DNA from: Streptomyces sp. NRRL WC-3618
GTDB taxonomy: Bacteria > Actinomycetota > Actinomycetes > Streptomycetales > Streptomycetaceae
Direction: 5' to 3'
DNA: 64,000 nucleotides
Assembly (NCBI RefSeq): GCF_001280005.1
Contig: NZ_LGDW01000188.1
Coordinates: 16,879 to 80,878, forward strand
Under the pieces are notes generated by a model. It ran no database searches, had not been told where the DNA came from, and worked only from the letters and a program-made list of their open reading frames with translations. The stretch's first letter is position 1; the number at the start of each line of letters is the position of its first letter. A program made the translations under genes and the position numbers. This document shows, one piece after another, positions 16,325-24,486 of this stretch.

Positions 16325-16955
16325 GGGGGAACTCCTTCAAGCGGGGTGGCGGACCGGCCGGTTTCCGACTCGGACGGACTGATGCGGTGCCGTCCCACTG
16401 TGCCGCGCGGTCGGGGGACTTCGCGAGGCGTGGGTGCGGGGGGAGCCCGTAGTTGTGGGGGACCTGTGGGTCTGGCCGGACAGCGCGATGCCCTCTCCCG
16501 GAGGGGGTGGAGTGGAACAGCGACTGGGCGCCCTCAGCGGCTCGTACGAACCTCACCGGCCGAAGGCCGGGGGCGGGGCCGACCGCTGCCGCTTGGAGGA
16601 AGTGTTGAAGCTGGTCGCTCCCAGGGTGGGCGCGCGACCGGGATCAGCGCCGCCGTCCTTGCGCCGGTTGCGAGCCGGGGCAGCGGCAGCTCGGGTGAGG
16701 AGCATGAGGGAATTCTGAGGCGCCCCTCCCCTGTTCTGCGAGGAGCTGTTAGCTGGGCGCCGGCACACCAGTCCCCCAGCGAACCAACGTGCCCTGCCCC
16801 CCCGACGCCCCGTCTCCCGCACCGAAAAGGGCGAGGCCCGAAGACCCCGCCCGCTACCAGCCAAAGCCCCGGCTCACGGCTGAACCAGGCAATAAGGCTG
16901 ATGCCCAGCTCACGCAACCGATGGCTGGCTTGTTATTGGCCGCCGGGCGGACTGG
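16325..16955. other. gene-poor stretch with decayed gene end
   Basis: About 630 bases hold no convincing gene. The left part is the promoter region of the CMD-family gene. The right part contains the first of three copies of a conserved 3' gene end (16826-16927). Open frames here are short and lack family features. Confidence 0.6.
16826..16927 (-). pseudogene. decayed 3'-end copy 1 of the gene at 29350-30099
   Basis: On the minus strand this segment aligns over about 100 bases with the last codons and downstream hairpin of the intact gene ending at 29350. It includes the conserved CAGCCATCGGTTGC start, GGGCATCAGCC and the GCGGGCGGGG...CCCGCC terminator region. Single-base deletions shift the frame, and identity looks roughly three quarters. 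It is in direct orientation with copies 2 and 3. Confidence 0.75.
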
Positions 16956-17780
16956 TCAAGTCAGTTCTGTAGCCAGGGCGCGGAGTGCGGGGACGAGTTC
17001 GGGATGGTCTCCACGTGAGGCGGACTGCAGCAGTTCGGTGATGACGATGATCTGCGCGACGTGTCCGGGTTCTGTCTTGAGTACGGGAAAGGTGTCGCGG
17101 ACGCGCTGGGTGAATCTGGGCACGAGCAGGGAGTACCCCAGCAGCATGGCCGCGTCGTAGCCGACCGGCGCCTGGCCGAAGCCTTCCCAGTCGAGGAGGT
17201 AGGGGGTGGTGCTCGTGAGATTGGCGGTGTGCAGGTCTCCGTGGGCTGTCGTCCAGTCCGTGATGCGGGGGGCGGGGATGCCGAGAAAGCGGGGGACGCT
17301 GCGGTCCACCCACTCCTGGCGTACGGCCACGCGATCCGTCGGGACCCTGCTCACGTAGTCCAGGTCCGCTCGGAGCGAGTCCCACCACGAGACCGGCGGA
17401 TCGGGATCCGTCTGCAGGACTGGGCTCGGAGAGACAGCGGGTTCGGTGACGTACTGGTGCAGTTCCGCGCGGTAGGCGTGGCCGTCGCTGCTCGTGTCCG
17501 AGGAGTCGTACAGCAACGGTTTGCGGACGTGTCCGTCGAACAGGGCGGCGGCCTGGCCGTTGCCCTCCCAGATCTTCCCGGCCGCCTTGTCCTCGGGTGC
17601 CGAGAGCAGCCTCAGCCAGCAGACTCCGCGGTCCGGGTGGTGGACGCGGCTGCTGAGGGTGCGGCCGTACCAGCCCCAGACCTCTTGACCGACGACCGTG
17701 GTGTTCAGCGTCTGCGCGGCCTGGACGAATGCCCGGTGCATGCGCTGTTGGTCGGCGGGGTCAGTCGGCGGCGAGTACAT
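16956..17780 (-). CDS. APH-type phosphotransferase (kinase) of the peptide operon
   Basis: This 274-residue protein has the aminoglycoside phosphotransferase/choline kinase fold. The catalytic loop HGDLHTANL (Asp182) and the metal-binding LLDWEGFG (Asp197) are intact, so it should be an active kinase. The N-lobe is short and lacks a clear glycine loop. The start lies 20 bases inside the upstream aldo/keto reductase gene, making it the last gene of a tightly coupled operon (peptide, JmjC oxygenase, AKR, kinase). It may phosphorylate the peptide product or a small molecule, or give self-protection; this is inference. Confidence 0.85.
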   Translation of the reverse strand: MYSPPTDPADQQRMHRAFVQAAQTLNTTVVGQEVWGWYGRTLSSRVHHPDRGVCWLRLLSAPEDKAAGKIWEGNGQAAALFDGHVRKPLLYDSSDTSSDGHAYRAELHQYVTEPAVSPSPVLQTDPDPPVSWWDSLRADLDYVSRVPTDRVAVRQEWVDRSVPRFLGIPAPRITDWTTAHGDLHTANLTSTTPYLLDWEGFGQAPVGYDAAMLLGYSLLVPRFTQRVRDTFPVLKTEPGHVAQIIVITELLQSASRGDHPELVPALRALATELT

Positions 17781-18669
17781 CCAGCACCTTTCGCAGCGTG
17801 GGGACCGGGATGGCCGGGCTTCGCAGAGCCGTTTGTGCCTCGGTCCAGTGTGCCGGGGTGGAGGTGGAGAGCAGAATTCGCGTCACTCCCGGGCAGGAGG
17901 CCGTGGCGAGGAGGCATGCCTGGGGGACGGTGAGATCCGGGCTGAGGAGTGCGGTGAGTTCGGGTGTGGCCAGGTGGGGAAGTTCCCCGCCGAACAGGGG
18001 TGCTGAGGCGTACACGTGCCATCCGAGTTCGGCTGCCTGAGCGATGGGACCACCTCCGTCCAGGGCCTGGGCGAATGCGGTGGCGGTGACGAGGGATACG
18101 GGCAGTTGGACGGCTCGCAGGTGGTGGTGTTCCGTGCCGGCGGCTTCGGCCGCCAGTTGGTGCAGGGCGGGGATGCTCAGGGCGCCGGATTCGAAGCCGT
18201 CCCAGGTGGCGACGCCGTACGCGCTCAGGGTGCCTGCTGCCGCTTCTGCTTCCAGGGCGATGAAGGCGTCGCGCAGGGATTCGTACGGGTCAGCGTCGGT
18301 GCGCTCGGGGTTGTGGGCGAAGACGAGGTCCAGGTGGGCGCGGCCGAGTTCGGTGCGGTTGCGGGAGCACTGCCAGTGGACGTACGGGGTGCTCAGGCAG
18401 TGTCCGTGTTTGGCGGCGTCGGTGCTGAGGGCTCCGTCTGCGACGGCGTCCTTGATGGCCCGGTCGGTGAGGAATCCGACCTTGGTGGAGACCGCGACGC
18501 GGTGCTGGGTGAGAGCGGGGGCGAGTAGTGACTGGGCTTGTCCGTTGAGGTAGTTGGGTGCTGTGTCGATCCATGCGGTGGTCGGGTCGGTGGCTGCGCG
18601 GGTGACGGCGGCGGACAGTGCGGACGGCTGGATGCGGTAGGTGCCCAGACCGAGAGAGGGGATCGTCAT
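17761..18669 (-). CDS. aldo/keto reductase of the peptide operon
   Basis: This 302-residue (beta/alpha)8 NADPH oxidoreductase shows the catalytic tetrad Asp35 and Tyr40 (IDTAPNYLNG), Lys63 (VSTKVGF) and His119 (LDLVFAHNPE). The NADPH-binding C-terminal strand ends with TRILLSTSTPAHW. The ATG overlaps the stop codon of the oxygenase gene (ATGA). In this operon it could reduce a carbonyl generated on the peptide or on a co-substrate; the true substrate is unknown. Confidence 0.88.
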   Translation of the reverse strand: MTIPSLGLGTYRIQPSALSAAVTRAATDPTTAWIDTAPNYLNGQAQSLLAPALTQHRVAVSTKVGFLTDRAIKDAVADGALSTDAAKHGHCLSTPYVHWQCSRNRTELGRAHLDLVFAHNPERTDADPYESLRDAFIALEAEAAAGTLSAYGVATWDGFESGALSIPALHQLAAEAAGTEHHHLRAVQLPVSLVTATAFAQALDGGGPIAQAAELGWHVYASAPLFGGELPHLATPELTALLSPDLTVPQACLLATASCPGVTRILLSTSTPAHWTEAQTALRSPAIPVPTLRKVLDVLAAD

Positions 18670-19862
18670 CGTCGGTCTCCTTGCACCACTGTGGCTGCTT
18701 GGCCGTTCATCAGATCGGAGACGACGGCCGTCACGTCCGCGATGGGGATTCCGGTTGCCGCGACGAGCTCGCCGACGGAGACGGTGCCGGGTGCGGCGGA
18801 CGTCAGGATCTGAAGCAGAGGCAGAGCCTCCTTGGCCAACTCCCATTCGTTGTCGCAGGCTCGGAAGATCACTCCGTCCCCGTCGGGTGCGGGGCCTATC
18901 TGCGCGCGACTGCTGGTCAACTGGACGTGGATGTCCGGGTCTGCGGGGAGTCCGGTGATGTGAGGAAGGCTCGGGCGTAGGCGGGTGAGGTCGGTGCTGT
19001 CGCGCATCGCCGTGTAGCGGCCGAGCAATCCGGGGCCTTCAAGGGCGGTGGTGACCTCTTTGCGCAGTCGTTCCAGGTATGCAGCCTGTTGCGCTGCGGT
19101 GGCGTGCACAGGCAGGTCCTCGCGCAGGACGTCGTGGCGGCGTAGGTCGTCGGCGAGCCAGGACAGGAGCTGAGCGCCGGTGGTGGCCTGGATGCCGAAG
19201 GTGAGGTGGAGGGAGTGCTCGCCTTCGGAGGCGGCCACCGAGTGCCACCAGCCGCGCGGGAGATAGAGCATGTCCCCTGGGCGCAGGACCAGTTCCGCGA
19301 CCGGGTTCTCCGGAGGCGGTTCGGGTTCGGCGGTGTCCTTGTACATGGGGGCGGCGCGTGTGGGGCCGTACAGCTTCCAGCGTTTGGCGCCGTCGACCTG
19401 GATCACGACGACGTCGTGGTCGTCCCAGTGCACGCCGAAGCCCTCGCGCGCGGTGAAGGAGGCGTACAGATTGGTCTGCACGCCGGTGCGCAGCCACTGC
19501 TCCAGTTCCATGGCCGCGCGGCCGATGGGCGGATGGAGTTCGTCGACAGCGTCGATGACCAGGGAGGCGCCCTCGGCGAGCCGGTCGTGCAGTTCGGTCG
19601 GGTGCAGGCGCTGCCAGACGGTGTGCCGACGGGTGGTGACGGGAGCGGTGTAGCGGTGGGCGGGCAGCATCTCCCCGTCCGCAGAGAGGCGGAAGCGGGG
19701 CGGCTCCAGGCGGTGGGTCGCCAGGATGGTGTTCACGTCGTCCCAAGTGATCAGCTCACCCGGGTTCGGGAGGGCGGCAGAGATGTGGCGGTAGCGGCGG
19801 TGGAGCACCTGGGCCAGGAACTCGTCCTGGCCCAGGCGAGCCGCCAGATTCAGCGGCGACAA
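18666..19862 (-). CDS. JmjC/cupin-4 Fe(II)/2-oxoglutarate oxygenase (YcfD/MINA53/NO66-like)
   Basis: The 398-residue product starts at a TTG preceded by AGGAGGAG with five-base spacing. The JmjC core carries the metal triad His145-x-Asp147 (GVHWDDHDVVVIQVDGAKRW) and His207 (YLPRGWWHSV), with the family-typical KRWKLYGP. Residues 330-398 form a winged-helix-like tail (LLQILTSAAPGTVSVGELV), as in YcfD and the human ribosomal oxygenases, which hydroxylate Arg or His side chains of ribosomal proteins. It follows the 47-codon peptide gene by 16 bases, so that peptide is the obvious candidate substrate. Confidence 0.88.
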   Translation of the reverse strand: MSPLNLAARLGQDEFLAQVLHRRYRHISAALPNPGELITWDDVNTILATHRLEPPRFRLSADGEMLPAHRYTAPVTTRRHTVWQRLHPTELHDRLAEGASLVIDAVDELHPPIGRAAMELEQWLRTGVQTNLYASFTAREGFGVHWDDHDVVVIQVDGAKRWKLYGPTRAAPMYKDTAEPEPPPENPVAELVLRPGDMLYLPRGWWHSVAASEGEHSLHLTFGIQATTGAQLLSWLADDLRRHDVLREDLPVHATAAQQAAYLERLRKEVTTALEGPGLLGRYTAMRDSTDLTRLRPSLPHITGLPADPDIHVQLTSSRAQIGPAPDGDGVIFRACDNEWELAKEALPLLQILTSAAPGTVSVGELVAATGIPIADVTAVVSDLMNGQAATVVQGDRR

Positions 19863-19878
19863 CGCTTCTCCTCCTGGA

Positions 19879-20022
19879 TCAGTCGTTGCCGTCGGTACGG
19901 CCGGTGCTGCCGCCGTCGGAAGGGGTGACGCCCCGCTCGCGGGCGGCCTGGATACGGCGACGTGCCTTGACCAGTCCGGCCTGGGCCGGTCCGGTCGCCG
20001 GGATGGTGGTGTCGTTCGGCAT
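19879..20022 (-). CDS. 47-residue candidate precursor/substrate peptide
   Basis: A short gene starts at ATG 20022 behind a near-perfect AGGAGGAG and ends at 19879. It is only 16 bases before the oxygenase start, whose own Shine-Dalgarno sits in the gap. The N-terminal part is neutral (MPNDTTIPATGPAQAG), residues 17-30 form a basic amphipathic helix (LVKARRRIQAARERG), and the tail VTPSDGGSTGRTDGND is rich in Gly, Ser, Thr, Asp and Asn. It has no signal peptide. The leader-plus-small-polar-core layout fits a RiPP precursor; a regulatory or coupling peptide is the alternative. Confidence 0.65.
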   Translation of the reverse strand: MPNDTTIPATGPAQAGLVKARRRIQAARERGVTPSDGGSTGRTDGND

Positions 20023-20317
20023 GGCTCCTCCTGGGGTTCGGGATGAAACGGCATTACGGACCCGCCCCGGACGGCGCTCGGCCTGTCTAGGGTTCGGGCG
20101 GTTCTATCCGCCCGGGGCGGGGGCCTACGACCCGCCCCTGCCGGGGCCTCTCGGTCGGGGGGAACCTCTCGATCGGTTACGTGCGGCAGGGACGGGAATT
20201 CAGGGGCTGACTGGGGCGGTGGAGACCGCAACGTCGATCACGAAGCCGGACGAGGCGGCGATCAGTGCGATCGGAAGCGGGCTGTGCAGCGCGCCGATCG
20301 GCTCACGACGCGGCCTG
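20023..20317. promoter_or_regulatory. promoter/intergenic region of the peptide operon
   Basis: This stretch separates the zinc-knuckle protein gene from the peptide gene (both minus strand). It holds a perfect GGGCGG-N6-CCGCCC hairpin (20096-20113), two direct copies of CCTCTCGRTCGG at 20147-20158 and 20165-20176 (18 bases apart), and repeated CGATCGG motifs. The hairpin could end the upstream operon and the repeats could bind a regulator. No gene is seen. Confidence 0.45.
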
Positions 20318-20554
20318 TCACGGTTTCCACCAGGCACGCCATGGCCGGGTGATGATCTCGCGGTAGGTGTGGTGTGACGGGTTGCGGGAGCCGTGCTCGA
20401 ACACCCAGTCCTGAGGTACGCCGAAGTCGACGCTGGGTGGGGAGGTCTTGCCGCAGACGGCGCATTGCATCGCGTATGTGGTCGGCTCCGCGTCCGGCTC
20501 CCGGTCGGGCTGGATGGTCCACTCCAAGTGGCGGATGACCGCGCGGGTATTCAC
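20318..20554 (-). CDS. small zinc-knuckle-like protein (DUF7848-like)
   Basis: The 78-residue protein contains a CXXC knuckle (MQCAVCGKTS) followed by a His-rich segment ending SRNPSHHTYREIITRPWRAW. It resembles the short Streptomyces proteins I know as DUF7848-like, which accompany XRE-type regulator genes; the name is from memory. The GTG start overlaps the stop of the upstream gene (GTGA). Its role is unknown, perhaps as an accessory regulator or single-metal protein. Confidence 0.7.
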   Translation of the reverse strand: MNTRAVIRHLEWTIQPDREPDAEPTTYAMQCAVCGKTSPPSVDFGVPQDWVFEHGSRNPSHHTYREIITRPWRAWWKP

Positions 20555-21006
20555 CGGCCTGCCCTTTCGAGCTCGGCCTGTCTGTGACAGGCGCCGGAGG
20601 GATCCTCCTGGCCGGCGAGGACGTATGGGTGGGTTAGCGCGGCGCGGAGGGTGTCGACGTCCGTGAGGGTGTTGTCGTCGGGCAGTTCGCACCAGCCGCC
20701 GAACCAGTCGTCCATCAGCTCAAGGCCAGGGGCCACCAGCCAAGAGTTGCTGGAGAGATGCCGAACGGGCAGGTCGTCCCAACTGCCGAGGGTGCCGGTC
20801 CTGATCGCGTAGTAGAGGCGTTCGTTGGGCTTGTCGTACAGCACGGGGCCGATCGCCGCGCCGGTGGCGCGGAGGTGAGCCAAGGCCAGGAAGCCGATGT
20901 CCGCGGGGATCCGTACGAGGTCCCAGTAACCGCCGACTTGGAGCAGGCGCAGTCCGGGCACATCGTTGACCATGAGGGCGCTCCGCAGTGCTTCGCGTAG
21001 GAACAT
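20551..21006 (-). CDS. conserved small Streptomyces protein
   Basis: This 151-residue protein matches a family of small cytoplasmic Streptomyces proteins found in regulator clusters. It shows the patterns GYWDLVRIPADIGFLALAHL, GAAIGPVLYDKPNERLYYAI and a Trp-rich middle (GSWDDLPVRHL). The fold recalls prim-pol-like accessory domains, but no catalytic residues can be named. The ATG at 21006 has AAGGAGG upstream and overlaps the preceding stop by one base. Confidence 0.65.
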   Translation of the reverse strand: MFLREALRSALMVNDVPGLRLLQVGGYWDLVRIPADIGFLALAHLRATGAAIGPVLYDKPNERLYYAIRTGTLGSWDDLPVRHLSSNSWLVAPGLELMDDWFGGWCELPDDNTLTDVDTLRAALTHPYVLAGQEDPSGACHRQAELERAGR

Positions 21007-21428
21007 CACGTGCCTCCTTGCCATTGGAGGCTGGAACTTGCGCCGAGTGAAGGCGAAGGACCAGTGGTCGCCCTGGTGGAACGGACCACGATCAGACGGG
21101 TGCTGGTCGCGGTTATCTGCCGCTTCCGCTCGTTGGCGGTGTGCTTGGGGCCGAGGTGGCTGAGGACGGGGATCACGGTGCCGTAGGTGTCGGGGAGTTC
21201 CAGGGCGTCGAGGAGGCCGACGAAGGCGGGGGAGCGGACGGTCACGGTCGCCTCGCGGTCGGTGAAGACCCCGCACAGGGTCAGTTCGTGCCGTCGGCAG
21301 TACTCGGTGAGGCAGTCGACCAACGCCGCGTGGCGGGCCTGTCCACCGGTGACGTGGCGTATGTAGCCGAAGACATGTGGGCCGGTGACCGGGCGGCGTT
21401 CCGTGATGAGTTCCTCGTCCATGTCCAT
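21006..21428 (-). CDS. resolvase-like domain protein lacking the catalytic serine
   Basis: This 140-residue protein resembles the N-terminal domain of serine recombinases (HVFGYIRHVTGGQARHAALV, then HELTLCGVFTDRE). The nucleophilic Ser of the YxRVS motif is replaced (RHVTGGQ), and no DNA-binding domain follows. It is therefore probably a non-catalytic paralogue or regulatory protein. It is the first gene of a three-gene overlapped operon and is divergent from the XRE-TPR regulator, with 114 bases between. Confidence 0.65.
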   Translation of the reverse strand: MDMDEELITERRPVTGPHVFGYIRHVTGGQARHAALVDCLTEYCRRHELTLCGVFTDREATVTVRSPAFVGLLDALELPDTYGTVIPVLSHLGPKHTANERKRQITATSTRLIVVRSTRATTGPSPSLGASSSLQWQGGT

Positions 21429-21542
21429 AGCGTCGGCCGGCGTGACCGGCCTCGAAATGACCTGCTGTTGTACTTCCGTTGCACTTCTCGCCCTGCGTCG
21501 TCACAGAGGGTGCTTACATACGTGACGGAGGGGAGGTAATCC

Positions 21543-22553
21543 GTGGTCAGCGTGCAGCAATGGACAGGCCGGGAGGCGAGCGCTCTGCGCGCTGCCCTGC
21601 GGATGAGTACGCGCGCCTTCGCCGAGCACTTGGGCGTCGCCCTGCGTACGGTGGCCAAGTGGGAGAGCCTGCGCGCCGAAACGCAGCCGAGGCCCGATAC
21701 CCAGGCGATCCTCGACACCGCGCTCGCCCGTGCCGATGCCGCCGCCCATGCCCGGTTCGAGGCGGTGCTGTTCCCGGAGCGGAAGAGCGCGAGGCCGGCG
21801 GACTACGAGACCTGGACCGAGGACATCGAGCGGGCCGTGGTCTGCGTCAGCCGCCAGAACTTCTCCTTCGCCTCCACCTTGTTGAACCGCTGGCTGGGGA
21901 GTCACGACCCGCACCGCCTGGAGGACAAGGGCCTTTATCTGTACGGCCGTTCGCTCGTCCTCCTCGGTGACCTTCAGCGGGACCAGGGCGCGATCCTCGG
22001 CCCGCTCTCCGCCCTTCACTCCTACCGGACCGCCCGTGGCATGTTCACCGAACTCGACATCCCGCGCCGGGTGGCACAGATCGAGCTGTCCATCGCCGTC
22101 GTACAGGAGATGTCCGGCCAACTCGAAGCCTCCGCCCGCCACTACGAACTCCTCGCCACCGACGAGCGCCTGAGCCCTCGCGACCGCGCCAGGGCCCAGC
22201 TCTGGGTGGGTACGGCCTTGAGTAAGGAGGGCAACAACGAGTACGCCACCAACGTGATGGTGGACGCCACTCAAGCGTTCGAGGACCTGGGCGAGCCGGA
22301 GGACTGGTCGGTCGCCCACCAGAAGCTGGCCCTGGCCCACCGCGGCGCCGGTGATCTGAAGCAGGCCCTGCACTACATCGATATCGCGCGTACCACCGGC
22401 ACGGTCGACTCTCCGATGCAGCGGGTGCGGTTGGACACCGCGTACGGGCACATCCTTCTGTCGGATGCGGCGACCCGGAATGATGGGCTGTCCGTCCTCG
22501 ATCAGGCGGCACAAGTGGCTCAGCAGTTCGGGCTGAGCCACCAGCAAAGATGA
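21543..22553 (+). CDS. XRE-type HTH regulator with TPR-like C-terminus
   Basis: The 336-residue protein starts at GTG 21543 behind GGAGGGGAGG. Residues 10-45 form an HTH (LRMSTRAFAEHLGVALRTVAKWE). The rest is a helical solenoid of about six TPR-like repeats, such as ARAQLWVGTALSKEGNNEYA and HQKLALAHRGAGDLKQALHY. Such regulators often respond to peptides or protein partners bound in the TPR groove. It heads an operon with ydcF-like and wbqC-like genes and faces the resolvase-like operon, so it may control both. Confidence 0.85.
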   Translation: MVSVQQWTGREASALRAALRMSTRAFAEHLGVALRTVAKWESLRAETQPRPDTQAILDTALARADAAAHARFEAVLFPERKSARPADYETWTEDIERAVVCVSRQNFSFASTLLNRWLGSHDPHRLEDKGLYLYGRSLVLLGDLQRDQGAILGPLSALHSYRTARGMFTELDIPRRVAQIELSIAVVQEMSGQLEASARHYELLATDERLSPRDRARAQLWVGTALSKEGNNEYATNVMVDATQAFEDLGEPEDWSVAHQKLALAHRGAGDLKQALHYIDIARTTGTVDSPMQRVRLDTAYGHILLSDAATRNDGLSVLDQAAQVAQQFGLSHQQR

Positions 22554-23239
22554 GCCAGGGAGTGCACGTGCCGGAGCACCAGCAGCGCCAGATCACCGAC
22601 GAGCAGTTCCACGACGCGACGTTGATCTGGAACTACCACCAGATGGGCCACGAGCAGCGGCCCTGCTCGGCGGCGATCGGCCTGGGCAGCCACGACCTGG
22701 GCGTGGCCACCACGGCCGCCGACCTCTACCGCGCCGGCCTCTTCCCCGTCGTGGTGTTCAGCGGCGGCAACAGCCCCACCACCCGAGCCCGCTTCCCGCG
22801 CGGCGAGGCCGTCCACTTCCGCGAGCATGCGCTTGCCCTGGGTGTGCCGGACGAGTCGATCCTGGTGGAACCGAAGGCGGCGAACACAGGCCAGAACATC
22901 ACCTTCTCCCGCGAGCTGCTCGCCGACGCCGGCGTGGAGGTGGAGTCGCTTCTGCTGATCTCCAAGCCGTACATGGAGCGCCGCTCGTACGCGACCTGCC
23001 GCAACTTGTGGCCGGACGTGGAGGTGGTCTGCGCCTCCGAGCCACTTGAGTTGGACGACTACATCAAGTCCATCGGCGACGAGAAGCTCGTCGTCGACAT
23101 GCTCGTCGGAGACCTGCAACGGGTGATCGAATACCCGAAGCTCGGCTTCGCCGTTGAGCAGGACGTACCGAAGGATGTCCATGACGCCTACGAGCGCCTT
23201 CTACAGGCCGGATTCGACAGCCGCCTCATCAGCGCCTGA
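22550..23239 (+). CDS. YdcF family (DUF218) protein
   Basis: The product is a soluble DUF218/YdcF domain protein: AAIGLGSHDLGVATTAADLY, FPVVVFSGGNSPTTR and NTGQNITFSRELL match the nucleotide-binding alpha/beta core of this family. Its reaction is unknown. The ATG overlaps the XRE stop (ATGA); GTG 22568, with AGGGAG seven bases upstream, is a plausible alternative. It has no membrane anchor, unlike SanA/ElyC relatives. Confidence 0.82.
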   Translation: MSQGVHVPEHQQRQITDEQFHDATLIWNYHQMGHEQRPCSAAIGLGSHDLGVATTAADLYRAGLFPVVVFSGGNSPTTRARFPRGEAVHFREHALALGVPDESILVEPKAANTGQNITFSRELLADAGVEVESLLLISKPYMERRSYATCRNLWPDVEVVCASEPLELDDYIKSIGDEKLVVDMLVGDLQRVIEYPKLGFAVEQDVPKDVHDAYERLLQAGFDSRLISA

Positions 23240-23993
23240 ATCACCCCGCGTCGGTCCGTCGGATGGGGTGTGTGCGATTCATCAACCGAACTTGTTTCCA
23301 CGGCTGTCCACATTGGCGAAGCTCTTTGCCGCCGACCGCTGGATCGTCCTCGACGATGTGCAGTTTGCCCGGCGCGACTACCAGCATCGAGCCCGTCTCG
23401 CCGCCTTGGACGATCCTGGTCGGCAGCAGTGGCTCACGCTCCCGACGCACCTTCCCCACGGGCGCGCGACGAGGATCAGCCAGGCTCGGCTCGTCGATCC
23501 CCGCCGCTCGCGACGGACAGTCGAACTGCTCATGCGCCAGTACTACGGCCACAGCCGCTACTGGGATGCCACGCGCGAGGTCCTGGACGCGGTCTTGTAC
23601 ATGATCGACACCACAGACCGCGTGGCCGACCTCACGAGAGCATCGACGATCGCCCTGCTCACCGCTCTTGGCTGGTCAGGAGAAGTGCTGGTCAGTAGTG
23701 AGATCCCGACCCGTCAAGGCCGGTCCGAGCGCCTTGCCGATCTCGCCGCAGCCACCAGCAGTACCCACTATCTGTGCGGCACCGGCGGGCTGCGCTACCT
23801 CGACGTTGATCCGTTTGATGCCCGCAGCATCCCTGTGCTGCCTTTCCGTACCCCTGGGGATGCGGACGATCCGCTCTGGCAGTGGGCACGGAGGAGCAGC
23901 AGCCTCTGGGCCTTGAGCAAGATCGGTCCCGGGGTGTTGGCGAACAGACTGGCTGTCCAACGAGAAGCCCGCTTCCTTGCAGCCCAGGCGTGA
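23181..23993 (+). CDS. WbqC-like family protein
   Basis: This 270-residue protein has the WbqC signature: VCAIHQPNLFPRLSTLAKL near residue 30, then WIVLDDVQFARRDYQHRARL and STHYLCGTGGLRYLD. Members occur in polysaccharide and natural-product clusters; a transferase-like role on amino sugars or amino acids has been suggested but is not established. ATG 23181 has AAGGA six bases upstream and overlaps the end of the YdcF gene by 59 bases. It ends a three-gene operon. Confidence 0.82.
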   Translation: MTPTSAFYRPDSTAASSAPESPRVGPSDGVCAIHQPNLFPRLSTLAKLFAADRWIVLDDVQFARRDYQHRARLAALDDPGRQQWLTLPTHLPHGRATRISQARLVDPRRSRRTVELLMRQYYGHSRYWDATREVLDAVLYMIDTTDRVADLTRASTIALLTALGWSGEVLVSSEIPTRQGRSERLADLAAATSSTHYLCGTGGLRYLDVDPFDARSIPVLPFRTPGDADDPLWQWARRSSSLWALSKIGPGVLANRLAVQREARFLAAQA

Positions 23994-24403
23994 CGAGGCT
24001 GAACAACTCGGACAAGAAACCCTTCCTGTGCGTCGCTGAGCACGGATACCCACTCGTCCGCCTGGCGCGCGTGCACCCGTGGATCCGTTCCTCGCAGCGC
24101 GAAGCGGCAGACTCCCGGTTGAGGTGGTGGCCGGGCGGGTCGGCGCACAAGCTGCCTACTACTGCACGAGAGCGTAGGACCGCCAGCGTTCTTGGACGTC
24201 GAGCAGTTCACGAAGTCAGGGCCACACAAGGCAGTACGGCTGATGCCCCGCCTCATGCCAACCGGTGGCTGAAATCCTGCCCCTCGTACAGCGACTGAGG
24301 GCGTGAGGGCGCCGACCTGGACTTTCTCGGGGAAACGGTGTTGACCTCGGAGAACACCTCTCGGTAGCTCTCGTCGGTCAACGCCGTTTCCCTTTCCCAG
24401 GCT
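23994..24403. other. remnant-rich gap
   Basis: No intact gene is seen. On the minus strand, immediately after the stop of the copy-2 gene end, a frame reads RELLDVQERWRSYALVQ and stops. Before copy 2 another frame reads TDESYREVFSEVNTVSP. Both look like fragments of unrelated lost genes, which supports repeated insertion and deletion at this point. Confidence 0.5.
24217..24293 (-). pseudogene. 3'-end copy 2 of the gene at 29350-30099
   Basis: These 77 bases match the last codons of the intact gene (coding ...QDFSHRL...) almost base for base up to and including the TGA stop, but an extra G after the CGGTTG codons breaks the frame. The downstream terminator is missing. It is a direct repeat relative to the other two copies. 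Confidence 0.85.
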
Positions 24404-24436
24404 CATGCGCCCCGGATATGCCCTCCGGGGCGCATG
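24404..24436. terminator. terminator of the ara operon
   Basis: CATGCGCCCCGGA-N7-TCCGGGGCGCATG is a perfect 13-bp stem lying 50 bases beyond the araD stop. No U-tract follows, as is usual in Streptomyces. It may also stop read-through from the left. Confidence 0.8.
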
Positions 24437-24486
24437 CCCGGCGTGGGCTCGTCATCGCCGGGCATCCGCACGTATCTCCGTGCCGG

